Assembly: GCA_035275545.1 (NCBI GenBank)
Contig: DATEMP010000240.1
Coordinates: 1 to 5,458 of the forward strand
DNA: 5,458 nucleotides
Direction of reading: 5' to 3'
From: WS-11 sp035275545
GTDB taxonomy: Bacteria > Eisenbacteria > RBG-16-71-46
The notes under the pieces are model-generated. The model saw only the letters and a program-made list of their open reading frames with translations. It was not told the origin of the DNA and did no database searches. Below, piece by piece: positions 1 through 4,994 of the stretch. The position numbers and the translations under genes are program-made. Position 1 is the stretch's first letter. The number at the start of each line of letters is the position of its first letter.

Positions 1-1
1 C

Positions 2-229
2 TCCGTGGAGGGACGCGGCGAACGCGCCGAGCGCCAGAAGCGCGAAAAGGAGCAGGCGCGCATCGAGAAGGACATCGAGGCCCGCGAGGCGCGCGTGAAG
101 GCGCTCGAGCTGCAGCTCGCCGACCCCGAGATCTACCACGACGGCGCCCGCGCCCGCGCGCTGGTCACCGAGTACGAGCGCCTGCGCACCGAGCTCGAGT
201 CGCTCTGGCAAAGGATCGGCGAGCTGTAG
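2..229 (+). CDS. ABC-F family ATPase, C-terminal end (partial)
   Basis: This is the 3' end of a gene that enters from the left edge; the frame is open from base 2 and stops at TAG 227-229. A GTG at 5 could be read as a start, but the codon before it is open and the product would be only a tail, so I treat the gene as truncated by the window. The 75 visible residues are almost all charged or helical (repeated Glu, Arg, Lys, Ala, Leu) and contain the pattern LADPEIY followed by a second helix ending in LWQRIGEL. This two-helix arrangement, with a 'LADPE.Y' turn, is typical of the C-terminal coiled-coil domain of ABC-F proteins (Uup/EttA relatives), soluble ATPases that act on ribosomes or nucleic acid. 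No ATPase motif lies inside the window, so the family call rests on the tail alone. The gene converges on the SAM hydrolase gene at 450. Confidence 0.72.
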   Translation, partial: SVEGRGERAERQKREKEQARIEKDIEAREARVKALELQLADPEIYHDGARARALVTEYERLRTELESLWQRIGEL

Positions 230-250
230 CGCTCGAGGGGCAGTGCCGTA

Positions 251-401
251 AGGGGCAGCAGGGGTCGACGGGGCACTCCTCCCGGCCCTCTCCGCTCGCC
301 ATCCTGGCTCGCTGCAGTACGCCGAGGCTCGCTCCCGCCAGTCCCTGGCTCCGCTCGCCTCGGATGTGCCGGGAGGAGTGCCCCCGACGCCTGAGGCCCC
401 T
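251..401. repeat. Long nested inverted repeat between convergent genes
   Basis: The arm at 251-286 pairs with the arm at 368-401. The inner 17 bases are a perfect match (GCCGGGAGGAGTGCCCC at 368-384 against 270-286), and the outer part continues with a 2-base bulge and three mismatches, about 31 paired positions in all. The 81-base loop (287-367) is itself ordered. A 7-bp stem (CCGAGGC 322-328 with GCCTCGG 357-363) encloses a 5-bp hairpin (GCCAG 337-341 with CTGGC 345-349, 3-base loop). Short direct repeats also occur: GGCTCGCT at 306 and 326, CCTGGCTC at 303 and 344, TCCGCTCGCC at 291 and 350. On the plus strand the outer stem is followed by CCTCCTTTT (402-410), so it could end ABC-F transcription, and transcripts from either strand could fold. 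The size and nesting exceed a simple terminator; a dispersed intergenic repeat or a structured RNA is possible. Confidence 0.75.
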
Positions 402-450
402 CCTCCTTTTGCCTCCCATCCGCCTTCCTATCTGTCTTCCTCTCTTTGCC
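397..450. other. Polypyrimidine tract after the inverted repeat
   Basis: Of these 54 bases only six are purines (411, 418, 422, 430, 434, 448); the rest are C or T on the plus strand. The run ends at the stop codon of the SAM hydrolase gene, so that gene's transcript would carry a GA-rich 3' tail directly after its UAG. The tract overlaps the right arm of the inverted repeat by a few bases. No coding signal is seen in it. Function unknown; it may assist termination of the plus-strand transcript or be a by-product of a repeat element. Confidence 0.6.
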
Positions 451-1253
451 TAGCTCTCGGCGACACCCACGCTCACTTCGTCGCCTTCGCCCAGGCCGAG
501 GCGTTCGGCGGCGTTGCCGCCTACCTGGGCGATCTCCAGGCGGCCGCTCGAGCCCATGATGCCGAGCAGCGTGCCGGGTTTCTGTTCGCCGTAGGCGTGC
601 GCGAGGCCGCGGATCTCGCGCTCCGCGACCCGGATCGCGATCCGGGTCTCCGGCACCTTCGGGAACGCGTCGCTCAGATCGTCCTCGGTCAGGTTGGTGA
701 GTGCGTTGCCGAAGTGGTCCACGAACATGACGCGGCCCACCAGCCGCCCGTCGACGCGACGCGGCATCGCACGCCCGAGCCGCGCCGGATCGGTGACCCG
801 CGGGCCGAAACGCTCGATCGGCTCGCCGCACGCCAGGTGCGCAGCCACCGGCGCGAACACGTCGCGGGCGTGGAAGGTGCGGCTCACCGGGGTGCGGAAG
901 TAGCGAGTCTCGGTCACCGCGTGCGCCTCGGCCCTGGGATCCGTGAACGCCCAGTCGAGCAGGCCGTTGTCGGGCCCCACGAACCACTGCCCGCGCGCCT
1001 TCACCGCGAGCACGCGCCGCCCGGTGCCCACGCCCGGGTCGACCACCGCCAGGTGCACCGTGCCGGGAGGGAAGTCGCGCGCCGAGGCTTCGAGCACGAA
1101 CGCGGCGCGCTCCACGTGTCCGGGCGGGATGTCGTGGGTGAGGTCCACGACCCGCGCCCCGGGACAGAGCCCGTGGATGACACCGTGCACGACCCCGACG
1201 AACCAGTCGGAGAGTCCGAAGTCGGAGGTGAAGGTGATGATCGGATCGGGCAT
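450..1253 (-). CDS. SAM hydrolase / SAM hydroxide adenosyltransferase (DUF62 family)
   Basis: The product is 267 residues, a normal length for the family. Known members of this family (SAM hydroxide adenosyltransferases, formerly DUF62) use water or hydroxide to split S-adenosylmethionine into adenosine and methionine; relatives with a Cl- or F- site are halogenases. Visible motifs, numbered from the chosen Met: TSDFGLSD 9-16, DLTHDIPPG 37-45, VVDPGVGTGRR 70-80, VGPDNGLLD 92-100, TFHARDVFAP 126-135, DHFGNALTNL 179-188, and a C-terminal GRLEIAQVGGNAAE block. The conserved Asp, Arg and His of the family's proposed active site map to D72, R79 or R80, and H128. The start is ATG 1253-1251, where homology begins at PIITFTSDFG; earlier in-frame starts (1307, 1433) would run back into the upstream gene and add Arg/Ser-rich sequence unlike the family. 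A weak GAGG lies about 9 bases before this ATG. It follows the glycosyltransferase gene by 22 bp and is probably cotranscribed. The cellular role is unproven in most bacteria. Confidence 0.92.
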   Translation of the reverse strand: MPDPIITFTSDFGLSDWFVGVVHGVIHGLCPGARVVDLTHDIPPGHVERAAFVLEASARDFPPGTVHLAVVDPGVGTGRRVLAVKARGQWFVGPDNGLLDWAFTDPRAEAHAVTETRYFRTPVSRTFHARDVFAPVAAHLACGEPIERFGPRVTDPARLGRAMPRRVDGRLVGRVMFVDHFGNALTNLTEDDLSDAFPKVPETRIAIRVAEREIRGLAHAYGEQKPGTLLGIMGSSGRLEIAQVGGNAAERLGLGEGDEVSVGVAES

Positions 1254-1275
1254 GGGGGAGCGCCTCGGGGGCGGG

Positions 1276-2871
1276 TCAGGGACCCTGTCGGAGTTTCGCC
1301 GCGACATCGCGTCGCGCCACGAACGAGAAAAAGCGGGGCGGCGTCTCCGAGAGCGAGACCGTGAGCCCCTGGTAGTGCTCGGCGAACCGCGCGCCCCAGC
1401 CCGGCTCCACCGAGATCCCGACCGGCAGAGCACCCGGAGACGCCGCCACCACCGGATGCGACACGAGATACTGCGGCCGCGCCTCGAGCAGCGCCTGGCC
1501 CGTGATCGACAGGGCGTGGCCCGAGCGCGGCGAATCCAGCCGCCGGTACTGGGAGAGATCGCGCGCCACCAGTCCCAGCTCGTCGATGGTATGGAGGCGC
1601 GAGTAGTAGGGGATGATCCCGGCGGCGCTGGTCGCGAGCGTGTCCGAGGGCTGCGCGACGGTTGCGAAGAACAGGCCGATGAGCGTCCAGTCCGCGGCGT
1701 ACTGGCGGAGCAGACCGATCGAGTCCAGCCCCTGTCGGTTCCATGCCTCGGTGCTCTCGCTCGAGGCGCGCAGGTTGATCGCGGTCCAGCCCGCCAGCAC
1801 CAGGAGGGCGACGGCCGCCGCGACGATCCGGCCCGCCCGGACCCGGCGCTCGAGCGTTTCGGCCAGCGACGCCGACCCGCGCGCCGCGATCCACGCGAGC
1901 AGGGGCACGAGCGGCGCCAGGAATCGGAACAGGTCCATGAAGTCGCCGCCCACCCAGGCGACGTAGGCGGTGAAGGGCAGCACCCACGCGCTCCACATCG
2001 CCAGCTCCGAGCGCGAGACCCCCGCGGGCAGGCGGAGCGCGAGCAGCGCCGCGCCCGGGATCAGCAGCAGCTCGGGATGGAGCCGGGCCGCGGCGGCGCC
2101 CAGGTATGCGATCCCGGGGCCGAGCATCGCGGCACCGCCCACCTTGACCGCGAAGGTGTGCGGCAGGAGCTGCCCGTAGTAGGCCCACCGCCACGCGAAG
2201 TACGGTCCGAAGAGCGCCGCGAGCAACGCGCACCACACCCACACGCTCCGCCACGGCAGGCGCCCGCGGGCCGCCTGCGCCGCGAGCACCACGAAGGTCG
2301 CGCCCGCGAACAGGAGCCCGTCGGGGCGCGTCATCGCCGCCAGGGCGAGGCACGCTCCGCTCGCGGCCGCGGCGCGCGTACCACCGCCGGCGAGCACTTC
2401 GAGCGACTGGAGGAATGCCACGGTGACCAGCAGGGTGAAGAGCGCGGTCTCGAGACCGCCGGTCGCCCACGCCGCCCAGCTCGCGCTCGCGCCGAGCAGC
2501 GTCCCGGCCAGGATCCCGCTCCACGGCGTGCGGCGCTCGAGGGCGACCATCAGCACCACCAGCGTCGCCAGGGCAGCGGCCGCTCCCAGCCGGGGAGCCC
2601 AGAACTCGAGCGTGCCGCCGAGCTTGAGGACCGACGCGAGCACCGCCACCCAGAGGAAGTCGGTGTAGCCCTCGACCCGTTCGCCAACGTTGAACACCGG
2701 TCCGAACCCTTCCGCCCACGACCGCGCGTAGCGGAAGGCGATGAACGCGTCGTCGCACAGGAAGGCGAGCATGCGGATGTGCGCCGCGGCCAGCCCCACG
2801 ACCAGCAGGGCTGCGATCCAGCGGGTCGGCGTGGCGGGGGGGCGAAGGGGCATGCGAGCGGGCGGGGCCAT
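1276..2871 (-). CDS. GT-C-type membrane glycosyltransferase (AftB/ArnT-like fold)
   Basis: This is a 531-residue polytopic membrane protein. A first hydrophobic helix (about 17-38) is followed by Asp-Asp at 40-41 in DDAFIAFRYAR, then GERVEGYTDFLW (63-74). The acidic pair in the first outer loop is the hallmark of GT-C transferases that use polyprenyl-phosphate sugars. Further blocks are ATGGLETALF (136-145), TRPDGLLFAG (181-190), GGDFMDLFRFLAPLVPLLA (308-326) and, after the last clear membrane helix (about 349-362), an outer domain with ATSAAGIIPYYS (413-424) and TIDELGLVARDL (428-439). This pattern matches bacterial GT-C proteins related to mycobacterial AftB and similar unassigned transferases. 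It probably adds a sugar to an envelope glycan or protein on the outer face; donor and acceptor are unknown. The start is uncertain: ATG 2871 has its nearest GAGGAG 20 bases away, and ATG 2853 (residue 7) is an alternative. It is first in a unit with the SAM hydrolase and divergent from the PLP enzyme. Confidence 0.85.
   Translation of the reverse strand: MAPPARMPLRPPATPTRWIAALLVVGLAAAHIRMLAFLCDDAFIAFRYARSWAEGFGPVFNVGERVEGYTDFLWVAVLASVLKLGGTLEFWAPRLGAAAALATLVVLMVALERRTPWSGILAGTLLGASASWAAWATGGLETALFTLLVTVAFLQSLEVLAGGGTRAAAASGACLALAAMTRPDGLLFAGATFVVLAAQAARGRLPWRSVWVWCALLAALFGPYFAWRWAYYGQLLPHTFAVKVGGAAMLGPGIAYLGAAAARLHPELLLIPGAALLALRLPAGVSRSELAMWSAWVLPFTAYVAWVGGDFMDLFRFLAPLVPLLAWIAARGSASLAETLERRVRAGRIVAAAVALLVLAGWTAINLRASSESTEAWNRQGLDSIGLLRQYAADWTLIGLFFATVAQPSDTLATSAAGIIPYYSRLHTIDELGLVARDLSQYRRLDSPRSGHALSITGQALLEARPQYLVSHPVVAASPGALPVGISVEPGWGARFAEHYQGLTVSLSETPPRFFSFVARRDVAAKLRQGP
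2836..2842. other. Run of seven G near the glycosyltransferase start
   Basis: Seven consecutive G on the plus strand (seven C in the minus-strand gene) lie about 30 bases inside the glycosyltransferase coding region. The best ribosome site upstream points to an ATG (2888) that is out of frame with the protein. One extra C in this run would put that ATG in frame. It is therefore a candidate place for a base-call error, strand slippage, or a real frame difference. Confidence 0.45.
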
Positions 2872-2972
2872 GACCGAGCGGTTGACATGGACTCCTCGTT
2901 GCGGGGAACCTAGCCGAACGCGCCGGACGGGGCCACTGCCTCGCGTGCGCGGCCCCGGAGACCACCACCGAC
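2872..2972. promoter_or_regulatory. Divergent control region between glycosyltransferase and PLP enzyme genes
   Basis: These 101 bases separate two divergent starts and must hold both promoters unless one is further away. On the plus strand TTGACA (2882-2887) is a perfect -35 hexamer, but no good -10 follows at 16-19 bases, so it is only suggestive. On the minus strand TAGGTT (2912-2907) is a weak -10 candidate. A 7-bp inverted repeat, CGGGGCC (2928-2934) with GGCCCCG (2951-2957), lies in the leader of the PLP enzyme gene and reaches its GGAG (2957-2960), so folding could affect translation. I cannot assign an operator or a known riboswitch. Confidence 0.4.
2892..2897 (-). promoter_or_regulatory. 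Ribosome binding site GAGGAG, out of phase with the annotated start
   Basis: On the minus strand GAGGAG is followed after TCC by an ATG at 2888-2886 that is not in the glycosyltransferase frame. It is 20 bases from the in-frame ATG 2871, which is far for direct use. No in-frame ATG, GTG or TTG occurs between 2871 and the upstream in-window codons I checked (to 2913). The site matters because it makes the true 5' end of that gene uncertain. Confidence 0.4.
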
Positions 2973-4181
2973 ATGACCCGCGACCCCAAGCCGCGCCCCG
3001 CCCGCGGCGAGCGCACGCGCGCGGTGCACGGCACCCACGCCGTCGTGCACGGCACGATGAGCACGCCGATCGTCCACTCCGCGACCTTCTCGTTCCCGAG
3101 CCTCGCGGCCATGGATGCCGAGCAGGATCGTGGCGCCGCCGGCGCCTACTACCAGCGGGTCGGGCATCCCACGCTCCACGCGTGCGAGCAACGGCTCGCC
3201 GGCCTCGAGGGCGCCGAGGCGGCGCTGCTCTTCTCGTCGGGCGTGGCGGCGATCGCGTCGGTGTTCGTCTCGCACCTCAAGGCCGGCGACCACGTGGTCG
3301 CGCTCCACCAGTGCTATGGCGGCACCCACGACCTGCTGCGCTGGGGCGCCGAGCACTTCGGCTGGACCTACGATCTCGCCGATGCCTGCGATCCGGCGGG
3401 GTGGGAGCGGCTCTTCAAGCCGACCACGCGCCTGCTCCACATCGAGTCCCCGACCAACCCGACGCTGTGCGTGGTCGACATCGCGCGCGCCGCCGGGCTC
3501 GCCCGCGCCCACGACGCGCGGCTGATCGTCGACAACACCTTCGCCTCGCCGATCGGGCAGAAGCCGCTCGCGATGGGCGCCTATCTCTCGGTCTACAGCG
3601 CCACCAAGGCGATCGCCGGCCACTGCGACCTGATGGCCGGCACGGTGCTGGGCCCCGCCGACGCGCTCGTGCCGGTCTGGAAGGCGCGCAAGGTGTTCGG
3701 CCCGGTGCCCGACCCGTCGGTCGCATGGCAGATCGAGCGGAGCCTGAAGACCCTGCCGCTGCGCGTCGCCGCCGCCAACGCCAACGCGCTCGAGCTGGCG
3801 CGACGGCTGCTCGAGCATCCCGGCGTGGCGCAGGTGCTCTACCCGGGGCTGCCGGACCATCCCGGGCACGCGATCGCCGCCCGCCAGATGGCGCACGGCT
3901 TCGGCCCGGTGGTGGCATTCGACGTGCACGGGGGCGCGGGGGCCGCCGAGGCGGTGGTGAACGCGTTCCAGCTCATCAAGCACGCGCCGAGCCTGGGCGG
4001 CGTCGAGTCGCTCGCCAGCCTGCCGGGATCGACGTCGCACATCCAGCTCGGCCCCGAGGGGCGCCGCAAGGCGGGCATTCCAGAAGGCCTGGTGCGGGTC
4101 TCGGCCGGAATCGAGGACACCGAGGACCTGTGGGCGGACCTCGACCAGGCGCTGGTGCGGGCGGCTGCCCTGAAAGTCTAG
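2973..4181 (+). CDS. Trans-sulfuration PLP enzyme (cystathionine gamma-synthase / gamma-lyase family)
   Basis: The product is 402 residues, full length for the Cys/Met metabolism PLP-dependent family, which makes or breaks C-S bonds of cystathionine, homocysteine, methionine or O-acylhomoserine in the cytoplasm. Visible features: cofactor-phosphate motif YYQRVGHPT (59-67, Tyr60 and Arg62), LFSSGVAAI (86-94), the PLP-stacking Tyr115 in CYGGTHD, ESPTNPT (158-164), VDNTFASP (186-193, Asp187), Schiff-base Lys212 in SATKAIAGH, SLGGVESL (340-347) and substrate-carboxylate Arg375 in VRVSAGIED. Tyr115 is followed by GG; the CGS/CGL branch lacks the YGCT cysteine of methionine gamma-lyase, so a cystathionine-type activity is more likely, but synthase, beta-lyase and gamma-lyase cannot be told apart here. 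His65 sits where most relatives have Asn (GNPT). ATG 2973 is chosen because the family N-terminus starts soon after; GGAG lies 12 bases upstream. It is divergent from the glycosyltransferase and appears monocistronic. Confidence 0.92.
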   Translation: MTRDPKPRPARGERTRAVHGTHAVVHGTMSTPIVHSATFSFPSLAAMDAEQDRGAAGAYYQRVGHPTLHACEQRLAGLEGAEAALLFSSGVAAIASVFVSHLKAGDHVVALHQCYGGTHDLLRWGAEHFGWTYDLADACDPAGWERLFKPTTRLLHIESPTNPTLCVVDIARAAGLARAHDARLIVDNTFASPIGQKPLAMGAYLSVYSATKAIAGHCDLMAGTVLGPADALVPVWKARKVFGPVPDPSVAWQIERSLKTLPLRVAAANANALELARRLLEHPGVAQVLYPGLPDHPGHAIAARQMAHGFGPVVAFDVHGGAGAAEAVVNAFQLIKHAPSLGGVESLASLPGSTSHIQLGPEGRRKAGIPEGLVRVSAGIEDTEDLWADLDQALVRAAALKV

Positions 4182-4210
4182 GAATCGTCAGGAGTTGCGA
4201 CGCACGCGGC

Positions 4211-4240
4211 TTGGCCGCTCTTCGGCGGTCGTGCTATTCT
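4211..4240 (+). promoter_or_regulatory. Likely sigma70-type promoter of the TPR gene
   Basis: TTGGCC (4211-4216) is an acceptable -35, followed after 18 bases by TATTCT (4235-4240) as the -10, with TGC just before it, an extended -10. Each hexamer matches the consensus at four of six positions. The local base composition is less GC-rich than its surroundings. Transcription would begin near 4247, leaving a leader of about 43 bases before the start at 4290. Confidence 0.5.
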
Positions 4241-4274
4241 TCTTCGCCGATCACGCTCCCGCCCCATCGTGCCT

Positions 4275-4280
4275 GAGGAG
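4275..4280 (+). promoter_or_regulatory. Ribosome binding site deciding the TPR gene start
   Basis: GAGGAG is 9 bases before GTG 4290. It favours that start over the in-frame GTG at 4269, which would place this site inside the gene and add seven residues ahead of a normal signal peptide. Confidence 0.75.
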
Positions 4281-4289
4281 ATCCTCCCG

Positions 4290-4943
4290 GTGAAGCTTTC
4301 GATCGCCGTCATCGCCCTGATGTGCGCCAGCGCCGGCTTCGCGCACGCCGCCGACCCGAAGCCGGCCGCCGCGAAACCGGCCGCCGCGCCTGCCGCCTCG
4401 AAGCCCGCAGCCGCGCCCGCCGAGGTGGACTCGCTCACGCTGCTCGAGAAGGTGGTGGCACGGGACTCGACCAAGGTCGACAACCTATATCGCCTGGGCG
4501 TGTTGTACATGGACCGCGACCGCCCCGCCGACGCGATCACGGTGCTGGGCAAGGCCTACGAGAAGCACCCCAAGGATCTCAAGCTGCTCGTGAACCTCGG
4601 CGCCGCCCACGATGCGATGGGTCACGGTGACCAGGCGCAGGAGCTCTACAAGAAGGCGCTCGAGGTCTCGCCCGGGGACTCGGTGGCGTCGTGCCGGCTC
4701 GCCAGCTCGCTCTATGCGCGCGGCAAGCACGCGGAAGCGATGGACCTGCTGCGCACCACGATCGAACATTCACCGCGCTCGTACTGCGCGTACTTCACCC
4801 TGGGCGTCGCGTTCGCCGACGCCGGGATCTATCGTGACGCGATCCGCATGTGGCAGAAGGTGGTCGAGCTGGCCCCGGGGAGCCCCGAGGCGCAGAGCTC
4901 TCAGGAGAGCATCAACGTCCTGCAGAAGTTCGTCACTCCGTAG
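4290..4943 (+). CDS. Exported tetratricopeptide-repeat protein
   Basis: The product is 217 residues. The start is GTG 4290, supported by GAGGAG upstream and by the signal peptide it creates: MKLSIAVIALM..., a hydrophobic core to about residue 17, and an AHA cleavage site at 18-20 before ADPK. Residues 23-45 form an Ala/Pro/Lys linker built from PAAAKP/PAAAP units, as seen in periplasmic proteins. Four consecutive 34-residue TPR units follow, at about 62-95, 96-129, 130-163 and 164-197, with the usual spacing of small and aromatic residues (for example NLYRLGVLYMDRDRPADAI and LLVNLGAAHDAMGHGDQA). TPR arrays bind partner proteins; no enzymatic domain is present. It lacks the lipobox Cys of a lipoprotein, so it is probably soluble in the periplasm or weakly anchored. 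The partner is unknown. It stands behind its own promoter and 51 bp before the cysteine desulfurase gene, with which it may be cotranscribed. Confidence 0.88.
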   Translation: MKLSIAVIALMCASAGFAHAADPKPAAAKPAAAPAASKPAAAPAEVDSLTLLEKVVARDSTKVDNLYRLGVLYMDRDRPADAITVLGKAYEKHPKDLKLLVNLGAAHDAMGHGDQAQELYKKALEVSPGDSVASCRLASSLYARGKHAEAMDLLRTTIEHSPRSYCAYFTLGVAFADAGIYRDAIRMWQKVVELAPGSPEAQSSQESINVLQKFVTP

Positions 4944-4966
4944 CCTGCCGGGCACGATCGCCGACC

Positions 4967-4984
4967 CACGCGCGCGCGCACGCG
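4967..4984. repeat. Alternating pyrimidine-purine run, mostly CG
   Basis: Eighteen bases alternate strictly between pyrimidine and purine, mainly CG steps with two CA steps, directly before the ribosome site of the next gene. Such runs can adopt left-handed Z-DNA under negative supercoiling and are prone to slippage. In a genome this GC-rich it may be chance. Confidence 0.5.
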
Positions 4985-4989
4985 GGGAG
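4984..4989 (+). promoter_or_regulatory. Ribosome binding site supporting a CTG start
   Basis: GGGGAG lies 5 bases before CTG 4995-4997, the expected distance for initiation. The codon after CTG begins IYLDHNAS, exactly where cysteine desulfurases begin after Met, so this site supports CTG as the initiator. Confidence 0.6.
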
Positions 4990-4994
4990 CGAAC

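Noticed and set aside
366..1364. 332-codon plus-strand open frame starting in the intergenic repeat
   Set aside because: It overlaps the SAM hydrolase in antisense and has no family features; its start lies in the inverted repeat.
1254..1433. Longer SAM hydrolase with 60 extra N-terminal residues
   Set aside because: The extra part is Arg/Ser-rich, overlaps the end of the glycosyltransferase gene in another frame, and the family N-terminus starts right after ATG 1253.
2882..2911. Full sigma70 promoter built on TTGACA 2882-2887
   Set aside because: The -35 is perfect, but the hexamers 16-19 bases downstream (such as GAACCT) match the -10 poorly, so only the region is annotated.
943..2913. 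656-codon plus-strand open frame opposite the glycosyltransferase and SAM hydrolase
   Set aside because: Its product is Arg/Pro/Gly/Gln-rich low-complexity sequence with no motif; it mirrors two well-supported minus-strand genes and arises from the high GC content.
1001..3112. 703-codon minus-strand open frame over the glycosyltransferase
   Set aside because: It is another frame of the same strand as the real gene, Arg/Ala/Gly-rich, lacks membrane helices and runs across the divergent control region into the PLP enzyme gene.
2910..4040. 376-codon minus-strand open frame opposite the PLP enzyme
   Set aside because: Composition is Arg/Glu/His-rich with no recognisable family; the plus strand carries an intact enzyme with all catalytic motifs.
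4269..4289. Start of the TPR gene at GTG 4269
   Set aside because: It would put the strong GAGGAG inside the gene and add MPEEILP before a signal peptide that is already complete from GTG 4290.
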